This document shows, piece by piece, positions 34,657-43,261 of a DNA stretch of 64,000 bases (positions within the stretch are counted from its first letter, which is position 1; each line of letters begins with the position of its first letter). The stretch spans positions 248,001 to 312,000 of the forward strand of contig NZ_JAKIKQ010000004.1 of assembly GCF_023284045.1 (NCBI RefSeq), written 5' to 3'. This stretch comes from Shewanella kaireitica (GTDB taxonomy: Bacteria > Pseudomonadota > Gammaproteobacteria > Enterobacterales > Shewanellaceae). A program made the position numbers and the translations under genes. The notes below the pieces were generated by a model. It saw only the letters and a list, made by a program, of their open reading frames with translations, was not told where the DNA came from and searched no databases.

Positions 34657-36057
34657 ATGGCTATTAGCGTTAATACTAATGTCACATCAATGAAAGCCCA
34701 AAGCAACATGAACAAGGCAAGTTCTAGCCAGCAAACGTCAATGGAGCGCTTGTCTTCAGGTTTGCGCATTAACAGCGCCAAAGATGATGCTGCGGGTCTG
34801 CAGATTTCTAACCGTATGACCAGCCAAATTAATGGTATTGGTGTTGCTATGCGTAACGCCAATGACGGTATCTCAATTGCGCAAACCGCTGAAGGTGCGA
34901 TGCAAGAGTCAACCAACATCTTGCAACGTATGCGTGACTTATCTCTGCAATCGGCTAACGGTTCTAACTCAACTGATGATCGAGCGGCAATGCAAAAAGA
35001 GATGAATGCTTTGCAGACTGAGTTGACACGTATTGCTGATACGACCTCTTTTGGTGGCCAGAAATTACTTGACGGTAGCTACGGTACGCAGAAGTTTCAG
35101 GTGGGTTCAGATGCAAACCAGACAATTTCTGTTTCACTAACAGATGTTTCAGCTAACAAAATTGGTAACAATGCAATCTCTGGTGCGGGTTCTGAATTTG
35201 GCGTCGAGGCGGCAACAGTGCTAACACAAACAACAGCTGCAGATGCGACTTTTGCAGTGAACGGTAAGACTGTTGGCGTTACAGCTCTTGACGGTGCAGC
35301 GACGGTTGCTAAAAATATTAATGCTTCTGGCGCCGGTGTTACAGCCGAAGCTAGTGTAACCACCACCATTGGCGGAATGGGCGCTCTTGATGATGGTACT
35401 GTTTCTATTGTCGCAGAAGACGGTAGTAAAGATAGCTATGATCTAGCAGATTACTCAGGCGATTCAGCTCGTTTGGCAGAAGACTTAGGTAAAGCTGGTT
35501 ACGATGTGAGCCATGATACTGACACTGGTGAGATTAGTATCACTGCGAACAACGTCAACGGTATTGAAATTGCGGGTACAACAGCGGGAACAGTTCAGCT
35601 AGGTGGCCAAGCAGCAGGTGCGGCGAACGTAAGTAAGACCGCTGAGCTTAACTTATCTTCACCTGACGACTTTACTGTTACAGGTACAGCAGTTGATGAA
35701 GTACTAAATGGTGCATCTGCAACAAAAGGTAGTTCATCATTAAACGCGATTAGTGCGGTAGATATTGGTACAGCGCAAGGTGCACAAGACTCACTTGCAG
35801 TTATTGATGCTGCTATCGCAGGCATAGATTCTCAACGTGCAGATTTAGGTGCGGTACAAAACCGTATGAGCTTTACCATCAACAACTTAAGCAATGTTCA
35901 ATCAAACGTTTCTGATGCTCGTAGCCGTATTCAAGATGTAGACTTTGCTAAAGAAACCGCTGAGCTAACTAAGCAGCAGATCTTGTCGCAAACGTCTTCA
36001 GCAATGCTTGCACAGGCTAACCAATTGCCACAAGCCGCACTGTCATTATTAGGCTAG
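34657..36057 (+). CDS. Flagellin 1 (long form with variable central domain)
   Basis: A 466-residue flagellin. The conserved D0/D1 N-terminus ([50 protein letters not shown]) and C-terminus ([39 protein letters not shown]) enclose a central domain of roughly 190 residues. That domain includes a hook-IN-like motif ([34 protein letters not shown]). Polar flagellins of S. oneidensis are, from general knowledge, near 270 residues, so this form carries an added D2-type domain. It has a sigma-54 promoter, unlike its neighbour. The centre is nearly identical in DNA to flagellin 2, while the ends differ. A terminator follows. Confidence 0.96.
   Translation: MAISVNTNVTSMKAQSNMNKASSSQQTSMERLSSGLRINSAKDDAAGLQISNRMTSQINGIGVAMRNANDGISIAQTAEGAMQESTNILQRMRDLSLQSANGSNSTDDRAAMQKEMNALQTELTRIADTTSFGGQKLLDGSYGTQKFQVGSDANQTISVSLTDVSANKIGNNAISGAGSEFGVEAATVLTQTTAADATFAVNGKTVGVTALDGAATVAKNINASGAGVTAEASVTTTIGGMGALDDGTVSIVAEDGSKDSYDLADYSGDSARLAEDLGKAGYDVSHDTDTGEISITANNVNGIEIAGTTAGTVQLGGQAAGAANVSKTAELNLSSPDDFTVTGTAVDEVLNGASATKGSSSLNAISAVDIGTAQGAQDSLAVIDAAIAGIDSQRADLGAVQNRMSFTINNLSNVQSNVSDARSRIQDVDFAKETAELTKQQILSQTSSAMLAQANQLPQAALSLLG
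35041..35820 (+). repeat. Near-identical central tract, copy in flagellin 1
   Basis: Aligned without gaps to 36925-37704 (constant offset 1884). I count 18 mismatches in 780 positions, against 14 in the first 60 bases of the two genes. This fits recent gene conversion. Confidence 0.9.
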
Positions 36058-36109
36058 AACTAAGCAAGTAATCTTATAGATTGGTATCAGTGCCAATTTG
36101 ATTGACGAT

Positions 36110-36147
36110 ACAAAAGCTTCGATAGTTATATCGAAGCTTTTGTTTTT
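36110..36147 (+). terminator. Terminator after flagellin 1
   Basis: ACAAAAGCTTCGATA (36110-36124) and TATCGAAGCTTTTGT (36129-36143) form a perfect 15-bp stem with a four-base loop, followed by T residues. Confidence 0.92.
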
Positions 36148-36410
36148 AACAAAAATCCAACCTCAATTCTGAACAACCTAGAAAACGTATACCCATTTAA
36201 TTGATATCCTTCTCCATTACCTCGTACCACTTTTTCATGATCGTCAAAGCTAGTTACACTTCCTAAATCAGAATCTAAAAAACGGAGGAAGATTGCTGTT
36301 AACTTATTGAGTTACATAATTTATTTGAGATTGATCGTTACAACCTTTATCTTGTATCTTACTGATTTTATTGCTTTTAAAAATTATTTTGTGAAAATAT
36401 AAAATAAATA

Positions 36411-36438
36411 CTAAAGCTTAAAAAGAACGTGCCGTTAA
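36411..36438 (+). promoter_or_regulatory. Sigma-28 (FliA) promoter for flagellin 2
   Basis: CTAAAG (36411-36416), fourteen bases, GCCGTTAA (36431-36438). This equals the FliA consensus described for Vibrio. The leader to the ATG at 36541 is about 95 bases. Confidence 0.9.
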
Positions 36439-36540
36439 ATATACTGTAACCAACATGATTCGCCTGGCTTTAGAAAGACAGGCACTAATACAAGTACTGT
36501 TAATTAGTACAGTCTAAAGCAAGGTAAGAGGGAATTAATA

Positions 36541-37938
36541 ATGGCTATCTCAGTAAATACAAACGTCACCTCAATGAAAGCGCAGAGCAACTTAAACAGC
36601 GCAACAAGCAACCAGAAAACCTCAATGGAGCGTTTGGCATCTGGTCTACGCATTAATAGTGCAAAAGATGATGCAGCGGGCCTACAAATTTCTAACCGTA
36701 TGACTAGTCAGATCAACGGTATTGGTGTTGCAATGCGTAACGCTAACGATGGTATCTCAATCGCGCAAACCGCTGAAGGTGCAATGCAAGAGTCTACTAA
36801 CATTCTGCAGCGTATGCGTGACCTCTCATTGCAATCAGCTAACGGTTCAAACTCGACGGAAGATCGCGGCGCAATGCAAAAAGAGATCGCATCTTTGCAA
36901 ACTGAGTTGACACGTATTGCTGATACGACCTCTTTCGGTGGCCAGAAGTTACTTGACGGTAGCTACGGTACGCAGAAGTTTCAGGTGGGTTCAGAAGCAA
37001 ACCAGACAATTTCTGTTTCACTAACAGATGTTTCAGCTAACAAAATTGGTAACAATGCAATCTCTGGTGCGGGTTCTGAATTTGGCGTCGAGGCGGCAAC
37101 AGTGCTAACACAAACAACAGCTGCTGATGCGACTTTTGCAGTAAACGGTAAGACTGTTGGCGTTACAGCTCTTGACGGTGCAGCGACGGTTGCTAAAAAC
37201 ATTAATGCTTCTGGCGCCGGTGTTACAGCCGAAGCTAGTGTAACCACCACCATTGGCGGAATGGGCGCTCTTGATGATGGTATTGTTTCTATTGTCGCAG
37301 AAGACGGTAGCAAAGATAGCTATGATTTAGCAGATTACTCAGGCGATTCAGCTCGTTTGGCAGAAGACTTAGGTAAAGCTGGTTACGATGTGAGCCATGA
37401 TAGTGATACAGGTGAGATTAGTATCACTGCGAACAATGTCAACGGTATTGAAATTGCGGGTACAACAGCGGGAACAGTTCAGCTAGGTGGCCAAACAGCA
37501 GGTGCGGCGAACGTAAGTAAGACCGCTGAGCTTAACTTATCTTCACCTGACGACTTTACTGTTACAGGTACAGCGGTTGATGAAGTACTAAATGGTGCAT
37601 CTGCAACAAAAGGTAGTTCATCATTAAACGCGATTAGTGCGGTAGATATTGGTACAGCGCAAGGCGCACAAGATGCACTTGCAGTTATTGATGCTGCTAT
37701 CGCAGGTATTGATGGTGAGCGTGCTGACTTAGGTGCGGTACAAAACCGTATGAATTTTACCATCAACAACTTAAGCAATGTACAGTCTAACGTGTCTGAT
37801 GCTCGTGGTCGTATTCAAGATGTGGATTTTGCTAAAGAGACTGCCGAGCTAACTAAGCAGCAAATTCTGTCGCAAACCTCTTCAGCGATGCTTGCACAAG
37901 CTAACCAGTTGCCACAAGCTGCATTGTCACTACTGTAA
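36541..37938 (+). CDS. Flagellin 2 (long form with variable central domain)
   Basis: A 465-residue flagellin, collinear with flagellin 1 without gaps but lacking its terminal Gly. The N-terminal D0/D1 part ([43 protein letters not shown]) and the C-terminal part are similar in protein but clearly diverged in DNA. The central tract is almost identical. It is transcribed from its own sigma-28 promoter, so it should be a late gene made after FlgM export and probably forms the bulk filament. A strong terminator follows. Confidence 0.96.
   Translation: MAISVNTNVTSMKAQSNLNSATSNQKTSMERLASGLRINSAKDDAAGLQISNRMTSQINGIGVAMRNANDGISIAQTAEGAMQESTNILQRMRDLSLQSANGSNSTEDRGAMQKEIASLQTELTRIADTTSFGGQKLLDGSYGTQKFQVGSEANQTISVSLTDVSANKIGNNAISGAGSEFGVEAATVLTQTTAADATFAVNGKTVGVTALDGAATVAKNINASGAGVTAEASVTTTIGGMGALDDGIVSIVAEDGSKDSYDLADYSGDSARLAEDLGKAGYDVSHDSDTGEISITANNVNGIEIAGTTAGTVQLGGQTAGAANVSKTAELNLSSPDDFTVTGTAVDEVLNGASATKGSSSLNAISAVDIGTAQGAQDALAVIDAAIAGIDGERADLGAVQNRMNFTINNLSNVQSNVSDARGRIQDVDFAKETAELTKQQILSQTSSAMLAQANQLPQAALSLL
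36925..37704 (+). repeat. Near-identical central tract, copy in flagellin 2
   Basis: Second copy of the conversion tract, partner of 35041-35820. Divergence rises sharply on both sides (before about 36901 and after about 37705). Confidence 0.9.
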
Positions 37939-38010
37939 GCTTTAACAGCGACGAAGTAAGGTTTGGCCTTATGTTGATAAAAAGAGCTGATATCATTTAG
38001 CTTTTTGATA

Positions 38011-38047
38011 AAAGGGAGAGCCGGTAACGGCTCTCCCTTTGTTGTTT
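38011..38047 (+). terminator. Terminator after flagellin 2
   Basis: AAAGGGAGAGCC (38011-38022) pairs perfectly with GGCTCTCCCTTT (38029-38040) around six bases, followed by GTTGTTTT. Confidence 0.92.
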
Positions 38048-38185
38048 TATTTGTTAATGTCAGTTTGGGGCAAAGTATTCCTGAACATTTTGTTAAAGTT
38101 TATTGGCTTTAGCTAGAGCTTTAGCATTATTTAATCGTGATAATAACAGCACTATCAATAGATAATAAAAACAGGAGTGGTGATA

Positions 38186-38638
38186 ATGGAACTTAATGTA
38201 ACCAGCAACTCTGTTACTCCGGTAGGGATAGATACGCCAAAGGTGCAGAGCCTTAATATAAATGAAAAGTCAGAAGAGAATAATGTGTTAGCTAGTACTG
38301 AAACCGTCAATAAACTGCAAGATGGCAGTACGGTTAATGTGCAGCAGCAATCAATAGAAGAACAAGTTAAAGAAGAGTTGCAAGAGGAGAAGGAAGCTAG
38401 AACGCCAGAGGAGATGGAGGAGGTGACTGCAAAGCTTTCAGATATGATGGCCATGTTGCGTAAAGGGCTGACATTTAAAGTTGATGATTCACTGGGTACT
38501 CAGGTGGTGAGCGTGTTAGATATTGACACTGGTGAACTCATTAGGCAGATTCCAAATGAAGAAGCGTTAGAGTTGGCAATTAAATTGCATGAGAAAATGG
38601 CTGAGATGGATGGCCTATTGATGTCTACTGAAGTATAA
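38186..38638 (+). CDS. flaG: FlaG family flagellar protein
   Basis: About 150 residues. A low-complexity N-terminal half is followed by the FlaG domain: MLRKGLTFKVDDSLGTQVVSVLDIDTGELIRQIPNEEALELAIKLHEK. FlaG affects filament length in several bacteria and lies between flagellin and fliD in Vibrio and Shewanella. ATG 38186 has AGGAG eight bases upstream; a GTG at 38177 overlaps that site and was rejected. It probably heads a flaG-fliD-fliT-fliS unit. No clear promoter was found in the 145 bases upstream. Confidence 0.92.
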   Translation: MELNVTSNSVTPVGIDTPKVQSLNINEKSEENNVLASTETVNKLQDGSTVNVQQQSIEEQVKEELQEEKEARTPEEMEEVTAKLSDMMAMLRKGLTFKVDDSLGTQVVSVLDIDTGELIRQIPNEEALELAIKLHEKMAEMDGLLMSTEV

Positions 38639-38721
38639 GCTGGCATTTTGTGGTAAAGGTAAGTTCTGTTCATTCAGGTCTGCAGTATTGGTTTTTTTAG
38701 CATTGAAGTATTGAGGTTATT

Positions 38722-40083
38722 ATGGGTTTAACATCCGTTGGTATCGGTTCTGGAATGGACATTAATGGCATTGTATCTGCGCTAGTACAAGCAGAAAGTG
38801 CCCCAAAAGTAGCTAAGTTCGATGCTGATGAAGGTAGACTCAATACTCAAATATCAGCAATGGGGGCGCTAAAGAGCGCGTTAACAGATTTTCAAGATAG
38901 CCTTGAAAAGCTAACCGAATCAGACACATTTATAGCCAATAAAGTTAAAACATCAAATAGTGATTATGTTAGTGCCACAGCTGATGAAAAAGCAGTTCCT
39001 GGTAGTTACAGGATTGAGGTTGAACAGTTAGCAGTGAGTCAAAAACTTGGCTCTGTTCCTGTCGCAGATGCTGCAGATCCCATTGGCGAGGGATCATTAA
39101 CCTTCGGGGTAGATGGTGACGACTTTACCGTTGCGGTAGAGGCTGGAGATTCGCTTGAAACCGTGATGCAAAAAATTAATGATGCGGAAGATAATGTTGG
39201 CGTCACGGCAACCATTATCAATGGTGATAATGGTCCGCAATTAGTTATGACGTCAGATAAAACGGGTACGGACAAACAGATCACTGTCACTGCTACAGAT
39301 ACTGATGGTGGCACCGGATTGACGGATACATTTACCATGACCGAGTTAAGCGCGGCGAAAGATGCGGTGCTTTATGTGGACGGGTTAAAAGTAACTTCTA
39401 GCAGTAATGACGTTGAAAACGTAATCACAGGCGTGAGCTTATCGCTATCAGATGCAGATATTAATAAAACAACGACAGTCACAGTATCAGCAGATACAGC
39501 TAGCGTTAAATCTCATATTGAAGGTTTTGTAGAGTCATACAATACGCTAATGGGCACAATATCAGATATGTCTGGTTATGACCCTGAAACTAAGAAAGCA
39601 GGAATACTTCAAGGTGACTCAATGGTCCGAAGTATTCAAAGCCAGCTTAGAGGAGTGCTTTCCACAAGTTTTGATACTGATGATGGTGTAACCATGTTGG
39701 CTAATATTGGTGTGAAGACTACGCAGCTAGGCACGTTGGAGATAGATAGTTCTATTTTAGAAAAGGCTCTTGAGTCCGATATGCCTGAGATCAGAGATAT
39801 GTTTAGCACCGAAGATACGGGGCTGGCTGCTCGACTTGACGGCTTAATTGAAACTTATGTGCAGTCGGGCGGTACGATCGATAGCCGTGATGACACCTTA
39901 AATAATCAGATCTCTCGTATAACCGATAGTCGAGAGGCACTCGCCATGAAAATGTCCTCTTACGAAGCAAGGCTGTTAAAACAGTTCAATGCTATGGATT
40001 TGATCGTTGCAAATTTGAGTTCACAATCTGCAGATTTGACCAATCGTCTTGCCTCATTACCTGGAGTTGTTCCTAAAAATTAA
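38722..40083 (+). CDS. fliD: Filament cap protein FliD (HAP2)
   Basis: A 453-residue protein (E. coli 468). FliD N-terminal domain (GLTSVGIGSGMDINGIVSALVQAESAPKVAKF), central hook-IN-type repeat (ADPIGEGSLTFGVDGDDFTVAVEAGDSLETVMQKINDAE) and C-terminal domain (LRGVLSTSF, GIKTTQLGTLEIDSSILEKAL-like text and a final coiled coil) identify it. It caps the filament tip and promotes flagellin folding. It lies 83 bases after flaG. Confidence 0.96.
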   Translation: MGLTSVGIGSGMDINGIVSALVQAESAPKVAKFDADEGRLNTQISAMGALKSALTDFQDSLEKLTESDTFIANKVKTSNSDYVSATADEKAVPGSYRIEVEQLAVSQKLGSVPVADAADPIGEGSLTFGVDGDDFTVAVEAGDSLETVMQKINDAEDNVGVTATIINGDNGPQLVMTSDKTGTDKQITVTATDTDGGTGLTDTFTMTELSAAKDAVLYVDGLKVTSSSNDVENVITGVSLSLSDADINKTTTVTVSADTASVKSHIEGFVESYNTLMGTISDMSGYDPETKKAGILQGDSMVRSIQSQLRGVLSTSFDTDDGVTMLANIGVKTTQLGTLEIDSSILEKALESDMPEIRDMFSTEDTGLAARLDGLIETYVQSGGTIDSRDDTLNNQISRITDSREALAMKMSSYEARLLKQFNAMDLIVANLSSQSADLTNRLASLPGVVPKN

Positions 40084-40253
40084 TCGCGTGCTAGTCGTTA
40101 TTAATTGAGCTAATAGTTGCGGTTTTTAAGCCGTTAAAACATGGTTCAGTGAAGTCATTGCGATGGAAACAGGTTATAAAGTCGTTTAAGGCTGTTCCAA
40201 CCGATTTTTAAACCTGTCTAATATTATGCTAGAAACTTTTAAAGTGAATACCG

Positions 40254-40607
40254 ATGAAGACAACACTTACCATAACAGCTGAGGTCATAGAGCAACTCGC
40301 TACAGTTGACTCTGTAATGACAGATTTGCTCGATAAGCTAGAAAAAATTCAATTTGAAAATGACGAAACTGACACTCTGGTATCTAAATTGCAGGATGTG
40401 ATTAGTGCGCGTCAAATTTTGATTGGTCAGCTAGTGACCGATAGTCAATTTGAAGATCGAATCTACCTGCAAGCGCAGGCAGATAAGACAACAGAATTTG
40501 AACATCGAGCCAAAAAAGTATTAGCTGATCGCGAAGCCTTATTACGCGGAATGCGCAAAGGTAAACGCCAAACTAATTTATATAAAACAATAGATTCAAA
40601 TAGGTAG
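40254..40607 (+). CDS. FliT-like flagellar chaperone (FlaI-type)
   Basis: A 117-residue cytoplasmic, entirely helical and charged protein with a basic tail (GMRKGKRQTNLYKTIDSNR). Position between fliD and fliS and size (E. coli FliT 121 aa) indicate the FliT-type chaperone for FliD, called FlaI in Vibrio. Sequence identity to FliT itself is not obvious, so the call rests mainly on context. It ends six bases before fliS. Confidence 0.7.
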   Translation: MKTTLTITAEVIEQLATVDSVMTDLLDKLEKIQFENDETDTLVSKLQDVISARQILIGQLVTDSQFEDRIYLQAQADKTTEFEHRAKKVLADREALLRGMRKGKRQTNLYKTIDSNR

Positions 40608-40613
40608 GTATTT

Positions 40614-41015
40614 ATGAGAGGTTCGCTTCAATCATATCGTAAAGTTTCTCTTGATAGCAGCATTGCTGTTGCATCACCCCATAAAGTGATTCAAATGATG
40701 TTCTCTGGTGCCTTGGAGCGTTTAGCACAAGGGCGTTATGCCATTGAACAGAATAACCTAGAGCTTAAAGGTGTGAGTTTAGGCAAAGCTGTTAGCATTG
40801 TTGCTGGACTCAATAGCAGTCTTAACATGGATGCAGAAGGAGACGTTGCGAGTAATTTGAGTTCACTGTATGACTTTATGCTGCAAAAAATCTCTGATGC
40901 AAATATTAATAATGATGTTCAAGCAATTGATGACGCAACGGATATTTTGCGCGTCATCAAAGAAGCTTGGGATGCAATCCCAACTGAACTTCATGAGCTA
41001 TCGTCTGAAAGCTAA
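40614..41015 (+). CDS. fliS: Flagellin export chaperone FliS
   Basis: A 133-residue helical protein (E. coli 136). SLQSYRKVSLDSSIAVASPHKVIQMMFSGALERLAQGRYAIEQNN and the LSSLYDFMLQKISDANINND segment match FliS. It binds the C-terminus of flagellin and prevents premature polymerisation. Last gene of the flaG-fliD-fliT-fliS unit, followed by two hairpins. Confidence 0.95.
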   Translation: MRGSLQSYRKVSLDSSIAVASPHKVIQMMFSGALERLAQGRYAIEQNNLELKGVSLGKAVSIVAGLNSSLNMDAEGDVASNLSSLYDFMLQKISDANINNDVQAIDDATDILRVIKEAWDAIPTELHELSSES

Positions 41016-41024
41016 TAAGAGCGC

Positions 41025-41071
41025 CTCTATTTAAAGAGGCTAGAAAAGGAGTGTAAACGCACTCCTTTTTG
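41025..41071 (+). terminator. Double-hairpin terminator after fliS
   Basis: A first small stem, GCCTCT/AGAGGC (about 41025-41040), is followed by AAAAGGAGTG (41044-41053) pairing with CACTCCTTTT (41060-41069) around six bases and ending in T residues. Confidence 0.87.
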
Positions 41072-41303
41072 GCACATGTCAAAAACTTGTCATTATAAAA
41101 TTTATGGTTGATGAGTTTTTAAGCAAAAACGTTTCGGTTTCTCATAATATTCATCCTAGGCTTGCTAATGGCGAGCCGATAATACACTATTCAATCTGGT
41201 AGTGAATTTGATAAGATTTCTTTGAGAGAAGCTACTGGCTTGAAATAAGCAACCAACACTAATAATTAATGCGCTGATACATATAAGCCTAACGGCCTTC
41301 GGA

Positions 41304-42737
41304 ATGATGCAAACAGATCAACGAATTCTACTTGTCGGTAACCAGTCAGAGCGAATTAATCGCTTGTCTTGTGTATTTGAATTTTTAGGTGAGCAAGTCG
41401 AGTTGATCGGTTTCGATAAACTTGAGTTGCATACTAAACAAACGCGCTTTCGTGCGATTGTTTTACCTGCTGAAAATCAATCTAAAGAACTTATCCAGTC
41501 TTTGGCTGGAGCGCTTCCATGGCAGCCATTTTTGCTGTTAGGAGAAGTTGCAGACGTTAAAGCGTCTAATATTCTTGGCTGTATCGAAGAACCACTTAAT
41601 TATCCGCAGCTCACTGAACTGCTTCACTTCTGCCAAGTCTATGGCCAAGTGAAGCGAGCTGATGTGCCTACTAGTGCCAATCAAACAAAACTGTTTCGCA
41701 GTCTTGTAGGCCGCAGTGAGGGGGTAGCCAACGTACGTCACCTCATTAGCCAGGTTGCCAGCTCCGATGCCACAGTATTAGTACTGGGTCAGTCTGGTAC
41801 TGGTAAAGAGGTGGTTGCGCGTAATATCCACTATATTTCAGAACGTCGTGACGGCCCGTTTATTCCGGTTAACTGTGGTGCTATTCCGCCTGAGTTACTT
41901 GAGAGTGAGCTGTTCGGCCATGAAAAAGGCTCTTTCACTGGCGCGATTAGTGCCCGTAAAGGTCGCTTCGAGCTCGCAGAAAAAGGTACCCTGTTTTTAG
42001 ACGAAATAGGGGATATGCCACTGCAAATGCAAGTCAAGCTGTTGCGGGTGTTACAAGAGCGTATGTTTGAACGTGTTGGTGGTAGTAAGTCTATTGCTGC
42101 AGACGTTCGCGTGGTTGCAGCGACCCATCGTAACCTTGAAAACATGATCGAAGAGGGCGAATTTAGAGAAGACCTCTACTACCGACTAAACGTATTCCCA
42201 ATTGAAATGCCTGCTTTGTGTGAACGCAAAGAAGATATTCCACTGCTGCTGCAAGAACTTGTTAGCCGTGTCTATAACGAAGGCCGTGGACGTGTTCGCT
42301 TTACTCAAAGAGCGATAGAGTCACTTAAAGAGCATGCTTGGTCTGGTAATGTTCGAGAGTTATCCAATCTAGTCGAACGCTTAACCATACTATATCCTGG
42401 TGGATTGGTAGACGTTAATGATTTACCGATTAAATATCGTCATATTGATGTACCTGAATATTGCGTTGAGATCAGTGAAGAGCAATTAGAGCGTGATGCA
42501 CTAGCTTCTATCTTTAATGATGAAGAACCGATTGATATCCCTGAGTCTCGCTTCCCGAGTGAACTACCACCTGAAGGTGTAAACCTTAAAGATCTGCTAG
42601 CAGAACTTGAGATTGATATGATCAGGCAAGCATTGGATCAACAAGACAATGTTGTTGCCCGCGCCGCTGAAATGCTCGGTATACGCCGTACAACCCTAGT
42701 AGAAAAAATGCGTAAATATGGCTTAGGCAAAGACTAG
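41304..42737 (+). CDS. flrA: Sigma-54-dependent flagellar master regulator FlrA
   Basis: A 477-residue bacterial enhancer-binding protein. The N-terminal FleQ-type degenerate receiver (about 1-120) precedes an AAA+ domain (about 135-375) with Walker A GQSGTGKE, sigma-54 contact loop GSFTGA (209-214, serine instead of the usual second-position alanine), Walker B GTLFLDEIGDM, and sensor segments. A C-terminal Fis-type helix-turn-helix (about 435-475; VARAAEMLGIRRTTLVEKMRKYG) follows. FlrA is the top of the polar flagellar hierarchy and activates flrBC and early genes. It has its own terminator. The start is the first of two adjacent ATGs; no sigma-54 site was seen upstream. Confidence 0.95.
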   Translation: MMQTDQRILLVGNQSERINRLSCVFEFLGEQVELIGFDKLELHTKQTRFRAIVLPAENQSKELIQSLAGALPWQPFLLLGEVADVKASNILGCIEEPLNYPQLTELLHFCQVYGQVKRADVPTSANQTKLFRSLVGRSEGVANVRHLISQVASSDATVLVLGQSGTGKEVVARNIHYISERRDGPFIPVNCGAIPPELLESELFGHEKGSFTGAISARKGRFELAEKGTLFLDEIGDMPLQMQVKLLRVLQERMFERVGGSKSIAADVRVVAATHRNLENMIEEGEFREDLYYRLNVFPIEMPALCERKEDIPLLLQELVSRVYNEGRGRVRFTQRAIESLKEHAWSGNVRELSNLVERLTILYPGGLVDVNDLPIKYRHIDVPEYCVEISEEQLERDALASIFNDEEPIDIPESRFPSELPPEGVNLKDLLAELEIDMIRQALDQQDNVVARAAEMLGIRRTTLVEKMRKYGLGKD

Positions 42738-42760
42738 CCTTCCACTCATGCTTTCTGTAG

Positions 42761-42795
42761 AAAAAATGCGACGCTTCTGGTGTCGCATTTTTTTG
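42761..42795 (+). terminator. Terminator after flrA
   Basis: AAAAAATGCGAC (42761-42772) pairs with GTCGCATTTTTTT (from 42782) around nine bases, ending in a T run. Confidence 0.9.
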
Positions 42796-42928
42796 CGCTA
42801 ATTTTGTGTAGTTCTTAAGGAACGTAGGTATTAAGCGCTAGGCATTAGCAAAGACGGTAAAGTCTTAGACGCACGGCCTACAGCCATACGGAACGCTTCG
42901 CTTAACGTAAAAACGAGAAAAGAGCAAT

Positions 42929-43092
42929 CTGACGGCATAAATGCCGACCTACAAAAGATAGCAGCGTCATAACTTTATGGCCTGTAGGTTGGGCTTTAGC
43001 CCATCAATGATTACAATCGACCAGCAATCTGACGGCATAAATACCGACCTACAAAACAAGTACCTAACCTGACGGCATAAATGCCGACCTAC
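42929..43092. repeat. REP-like palindromic repeat cluster
   Basis: Three direct copies of CTGACGGCATAAATGCCGAC plus CTAC (42929-42952, 43029-43052, 43069-43092), each with a CGGCAT/ATGCCG core. The second copy has ATACCG, which weakens its stem. A related inverted variant, GTAGGTTGGGCTTTAGCCCA (starting 42984), lies between the first and second copies. One further copy on the opposite strand is at 45838-45859. Such clusters resemble REP/BIME elements. Confidence 0.85.
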
Positions 43093-43207
43093 TTCAAGAG
43101 AAGGTGCTAGCCGCTGGTGTGTGAAAGTGTTTTACTGCTTTTAATTTTGCTAGTAGCGAAACGTTCTTGCCATGGCGCAGCCATGATCTAGAATTGATGC
43201 TACATTG

Positions 43208-43224
43208 TGGCATAAAACCTGCTT
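43208..43224 (+). promoter_or_regulatory. Sigma-54 promoter for flrBC
   Basis: TGGCATAAAACCTGCTT: GG (43209-43210), ten bases, GC (43221-43222). The leader to the flrB ATG at 43262 is about 28 bases. It is probably FlrA-activated, as in Vibrio. Confidence 0.82.
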
Positions 43225-43261
43225 TAACCCTGTCAAATATCGTTTTTTTGACGGAGCCACT

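Larger units (their letters stand above)
36058..36540. other. Intergenic region between the two flagellins
   Basis: A 483-base region holding the flagellin 1 terminator (36110-36147), an AT-rich middle with no recognisable gene, and the sigma-28 promoter of flagellin 2 (36411-36438). The ribosome binding site AAGAGGGA lies about seven bases before the flagellin 2 ATG. Confidence 0.7.
42738..43261. other. Intergenic region flrA-flrB with repeat cluster
   Basis: A 524-base region. It holds the flrA terminator, about 110 bases with no recognised feature, a cluster of short palindromic repeats (42929-43092), about 110 further bases, and the sigma-54 promoter of flrBC (43208). No gene was recognised. 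Confidence 0.7.

Noticed and set aside
38091..38125. Sigma-28 or sigma-54 promoter before flaG
   Set aside because: TAAAGTTT is present but no GCCGATAA-like -10 follows. The TTGG...GC pair nearby has eleven instead of ten bases between GG and GC.
42929..43092. CRISPR array
   Set aside because: Repeats are only about 24 bases, spacings are unequal, one copy is inverted and no cas genes are present. REP-like elements fit better.
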